From NCBI GenBank assembly GCA_030848705.1, contig CM061245.1, positions 75,875,564 to 75,939,563 of the forward strand: a DNA stretch of 64,000 bases. The letters are read 5' to 3'. Shown here one piece after another: positions 59,848 through 64,000 of the stretch. Origin of the DNA: Heracleum sosnowskyi (taxonomy: Eukaryota; Streptophyta; Magnoliopsida; Apiales; Apiaceae). The notes beneath the pieces are model-generated. The model worked only from the letters and a program-made list of their open reading frames with translations. It did no database searches and was not told where the DNA came from. Position numbers and translations under genes: made by a program. Each line of letters begins with the position of its first letter. Within the stretch, counting starts at the first letter, position 1.

Positions 59848-62800
59848 ATATAATAAGCGTAAGAAAGATCTTATCCAAAACTTTGGTCTGTCACTGTACT
59901 ACCAAAAGTATATGATCCGTTGGATTATAAAACTATAAATATTCAAATAGATGAGGACCGTTAGATATAATATTAAAAATTGTATTTGATTAATAATAGG
60001 ATAGTATTTAAATACTAAAAGGTGTATTTTGATAATTTAAACCAATTATAAATAGATTTTCTATATTGAATAGAAATCTTTATGTAAAAAATCGTAATTA
60101 TCTTTTCTCTTTAGTTTATGGATAGTTCCAGTTAGATAATAATTATTAAACCATCATTAAATTAAAAATAATTTTGTTAGCTTCGCGTGAGCTATAAAAT
60201 TGTTAAAATCTGTTGTCTAAAACTCAAGATAGAGCCCAAACAGTAAAGTGATTATCTAAATTTTAATAATTTTTTTTAATTTAAACCAGTTATAAATAGG
60301 TTTTCTATATTAAATAGAAATCTTTATTTAAAAAACCGTAATTATCTTTTCTCTTTAGTTTATGGATAGTTCCGGTTAGATAATAATTATTAAACCATCA
60401 TTAAATTAAAAATAATTTTGTTAGCTTCGCGTGGGCTATAAAATTGTTAAAATATGTTGTCTAAAACTCAAGATAGAGCCCAAACAGTAAAGTGATTATC
60501 TAAATTTTAATAATTTTTTTTATTATTGTAGCACCAATTTAATTTTTTTTCCTAATTCTTTTAAATTTATAAATTCTATGTTTATTTCAATAAAATATTA
60601 AAATCAATTTAAGAAAAAATTAAAATCGATCTGGTCCGTGTACGACCACTAGACGACCAAATTAATTATTACAGTTAGATCTTAAATAGATCGATGAGAA
60701 TTGTTAGATCTAAAATGAAAAAGTGTATCTGATTAATAATAGAATTATATTTAAATACTAAAAAATGTATTTTGATAATTTAAAATTTTTCTATGTAAAA
60801 ATTCTTAAATATATTTTCTCTTTAATTTATGTATAGTTCGAGTTAGATAATATTTGTCAAACCAAATATTAGATAACAATTCATATCGATTACAATATTA
60901 AAAATTATCAATATAATGCTCATGTATATTGTGGACCCTGCGTTATAAGAGACTTGGGAGAACTCATGTACATGAATAAATTTAAACATTTTTTTTCTGA
61001 AGGAACATAACAATTTGATTAATCCAAATTATAATTATATTATTTTACATATAACAAACATAAAAGGATAATATCAAAATATTGAGGGTTTCATTTTCAT
61101 AAACAATAATTTTGAATATAATACTTAACCATCTTTTATTTTCGGTTTATGGGTAGGTCAACTGGTCAAGTTAGATAATAATTATTAAATCATCATTAAA
61201 TTAAAGATAATTTCGTTAGTTTCACATGGGTTGTAAAATCGTCAAAATTCAATTTCTAAAACTGAGGATAGAACCCAAATAGTAAAGTGAGTATCTAAAT
61301 TTTAATAAATATTTTTTTATAATTGTAGCACCAATTTATTTATTTTTCCACTAATTCTTTTAAATATAGAAATTTTATATTTCTTTCAATAAAGTATTAA
61401 AATAAATTAAGAACAAATTCAAATCGATAAAGACTATAATAATATGATAATAAAATTTTATATAATCATAAAATAATTTTTATTCTGTTTAATAATTTTA
61501 AAGTAATAATGTGTTTTAAAATTTTATATACACTATAAATAAAACCGAAACATTAAAAGTAAAAGCAGTTAGTAAGATACTTATATTAATATGTACTTGA
61601 TATCCTTATTATATTAAACTCTTTTATATAATAACATTATAGCGATTTATCCAAAATTTTGATCGTGACAACCAAATTAATAAGGACTATTAGATCTTAA
61701 CTAGATAAATGAAAATCGTTTGATCAAATATTAAAAAAGTGTATTTTATTTATAATAGGATTATATTTAAATTCTAAAAAGTGTATTTTGATAATTTAAA
61801 CCAAATATACCAAATATAAATAAGTTTTCTATATTGAATAGAATTCTCCATGTAAAAAAATCGTGACTTTCTTCCATAAACAATTCCAGTTAGATAAAAA
61901 TTGTTAAACCATCTTTTAATTAAAAATAATTTAATTATCTTCACGTGTGGTGTAAAATCGTCAAAATCTGATTTTTAAAACACAAGATAAAGCCCAAATC
62001 AGTAAAGTGAGTATTTAAATTCTAATAATGATTATATGTCATCATTATTTTAACGCCAATTTAATTACTTTTTTCTAACTATTTTAAATTTAGAAATCTA
62101 TGTTCAAAAATTAAAATCAATCTAAGAAAAATTCAAATCAACAAAGAATATAATAATACGATGATAAAATTTTATAAAATTGTGCATATTTTTTATCCTA
62201 TTTTATTAAGTTATAGATCATAACTAATCAAATATAATTTATTATTAAATAATAAATTATACGCAAATGGTGATTTTGTTTTATAAGCACTCATAGAGAC
62301 CTAATTTCATTGTTAGCAGGACTATATTCATATTAAAAAAAATGTATTTTGAAATTGTAGACTCAGCTACATATAACAGACCTAACTTTTTTAACCTATA
62401 TACATTGTAAATTATTAAATTCGAAACTTTAAAAGTTTGTTGATCAATTAGTATAGTACTTTTCTGAAAAATCGTACTTTACAAAAAATATTATCAAATA
62501 ACCTATGTCTGAAAGAAAAAAAAGGAAAAAAATTCTTTTTTTTTCAAAAAAAAACCTGTAAATTTTAATATGTTGTTGGTAGATTCAAATCTTATATCAT
62601 TCTACATGATAATTTTACTGTTATATGTAATGATCCAACGATTATGGATTGAGTGATCAAACAAAACGACCACACTTATAAGAAAACTTTCATTATTTAG
62701 TCTTTATATACCATAAAAAAATGAATTTTATACATAATTTTGATCGTCACGGTGTACTACTTTAAAAGAAGAACTATTACAAAAAAAATATATTTTAATT

Positions 62801-63706
62801 GATAATTTATTTTCTCAAAAGTTCAAAGTTCCCGCATCATTAACATATTACAAAAAAGAGTATATTATATTTTAGCAATAAATATTTAAAAAAATTAAAA
62901 ATTAAAAAAATTATAAATATTAAGAAAAATTAATGATGTTATCCTGGTAGTTTGGTCCTAAATACCGCAAAAACATTCTCAACCGTTAGATCCAATACTT
63001 TTAAAAATAGATGATCAAGATTATATCATATAAAAAGAAATTATTATCTAAAAATGATATAAGTTAAAAGATATTATATTAGGATTGGATTTTCCAAAAA
63101 GTTAAAACATAAAAATAGTTGTAATTAAATAAGGAAACTCATTTATAACCAAAATAATAAAAATCGTTTAATATTAAATAGATAGGTGAAAACCGTTAGA
63201 TTTAACATTAAAACCTGTATTTGGTTAATAAAGGTTATTCTAATAATCTAAACTACATATAAGTTAAGTAGATTTCCTAAATCGAATAGAATTCTCAACA
63301 TTAAATTTCGTCACTTTATTCTCTTTTTAGTTTTAGAATAGTTTTTAATTGAAAAAAAAACGATTAAACCACAACTAAATTAAAGATTATTTTGTGAATT
63401 TCATGTGAATCGTAAAATTGGTCAAATCTAACTTTTATAACTCAATATAAACAAATATTAAATTGAGCGTGTAAAATGTAATAAATATCAAATTTTTAAC
63501 TATAATTTTTTTTGGCTAAATCTTTTTTAACAATAATTTAATCATGTAAACTAATTACTTTTAAATATTAAAATATTCATAAATAAATATAATTATAAAT
63601 ATTAAAAAAACAATCGTGTGTTGCATCGTAATAAAAATATAATTATAAACAGAATAATTACAAATAAAATTTAAGTAACCGTGCATCGCACGGGCTATAA
63701 GCTAGT
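59848..63706 (+). mobile_element. Long AT-rich repeat tract with a Helitron 3' end (H4)
   Basis: Ends with a CCGTGCATCGCACGG hairpin (63679-63693) and CTAGT at 63702-63706, followed by T, as expected for Helitrons. The body has no genes. It is made of diverged repeats: two adjacent units of about 244 bases (60039-60282 and 60283-60526) and further copies of their core at about 60819, 61143-61310, 61869-62030 and 63330-63490. A leading segment with CCGTTAGAT recurs near 59960, 60700, 61700 and 63195. The left boundary is uncertain and more than one element may be joined here. Confidence 0.5.
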
Positions 63707-64000
63707 TATTATATAATAAACGAAACATTAAAAGTTTGGTCGGTCGGTAGGTATGGTACGTTGTGATTTTACTTAATTGTCCTTTCTTAAATTCGTGTTT
63801 TTACTTAATTAACATTACTTATTTATAGAAATATATTATTAAATAATAATATTACCTATTTATAACCAATTACCTTTTTCACCTAAAATACATTAGTTTT
63901 TTTATTTTTTCTAACAAATATATCACGGACAATTACCTTTTTTAACTAAAACATGTTAGTTTTTCTATTTTTCCTTACTAAAACCCCCCCATTTTCCAAA
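63707..64000 (+). mobile_element. Helitron-like element H5, left part (runs off the window)
   Basis: Starts right after the H4 terminus and matches the start of H2 (38718 onward): CGAAACATTAAAAGTTTGG, then GTACGTTGTGATTTTAC. Its end is outside the window. Confidence 0.5.

Overview
The window is nuclear plant DNA, most likely from a eudicot with a large, transposon-rich genome. It holds long Ty1/copia elements with Met-tRNA primer sites, a CACTA element carrying host gene pieces, and Helitron-type ends. The low-copy gene present has plant-style GT..AG introns. I cannot name the species. Over 80 percent of the window is mobile DNA.

Layout. 1-770: tail of an interrupted gene whose last exon resembles half an RNA-recognition motif. 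771-5055: non-coding sequence with a GC-rich repeat, a minus-strand Helitron-like end, a truncated LTR and a decayed retroelement ORF. 5059-20360: E1, a SIRE/Maximus-like copia element on the plus strand (LTR, gag, pol, env-position ORF, LTR). It is broken by premature stops, a deletion and a solo LTR (9740-11244). E1 sits three bases inside the outer end of E2, a minus-strand copia element (20363-30688) that has no recognisable pol and is filled by two LTR-like blocks and another solo LTR. 30694-32282: AT-rich spacer.

32283-38417 (minus) is the one gene that looks intact. I resolve 13 exons with agreeing phases, giving 851 aa. The protein joins a beta-rich domain resembling DUF6598, a SKP1-like module and an importin-alpha-like armadillo region. 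This is the most interesting object in the window.

38700-64000: a chain of Helitron-like elements with GC hairpin plus CTAGT ends. One of them (39723-59847) is split by E3 (40758-59035, minus), a young relative of E1 with an AAATA target duplication, LTRs that are almost identical and an uninterrupted 1069-aa pol. The gag gene of E3 is split by a CACTA-type insertion (53153-57297) that carries intron-containing pieces of a KEA1/KEA2-type K+ antiporter gene, an NPH3/BTB gene and at least one gene I cannot name.

How the parts relate. E1 and E3 act as two replicates of one family, so features shared by both are probably real biology. These are gag and pol in different frames, a TATA-like box with a CT-rich leader before a very large third ORF, and arrays of a dyad motif in the LTR that recur in the opposite orientation before the third ORF. 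Insertion order reads E2, then E1 into E2, then a solo LTR into E1; separately Helitron, then E3, then CACTA into a gag copy. Translations and splice sites were worked out by hand. No database search was possible.
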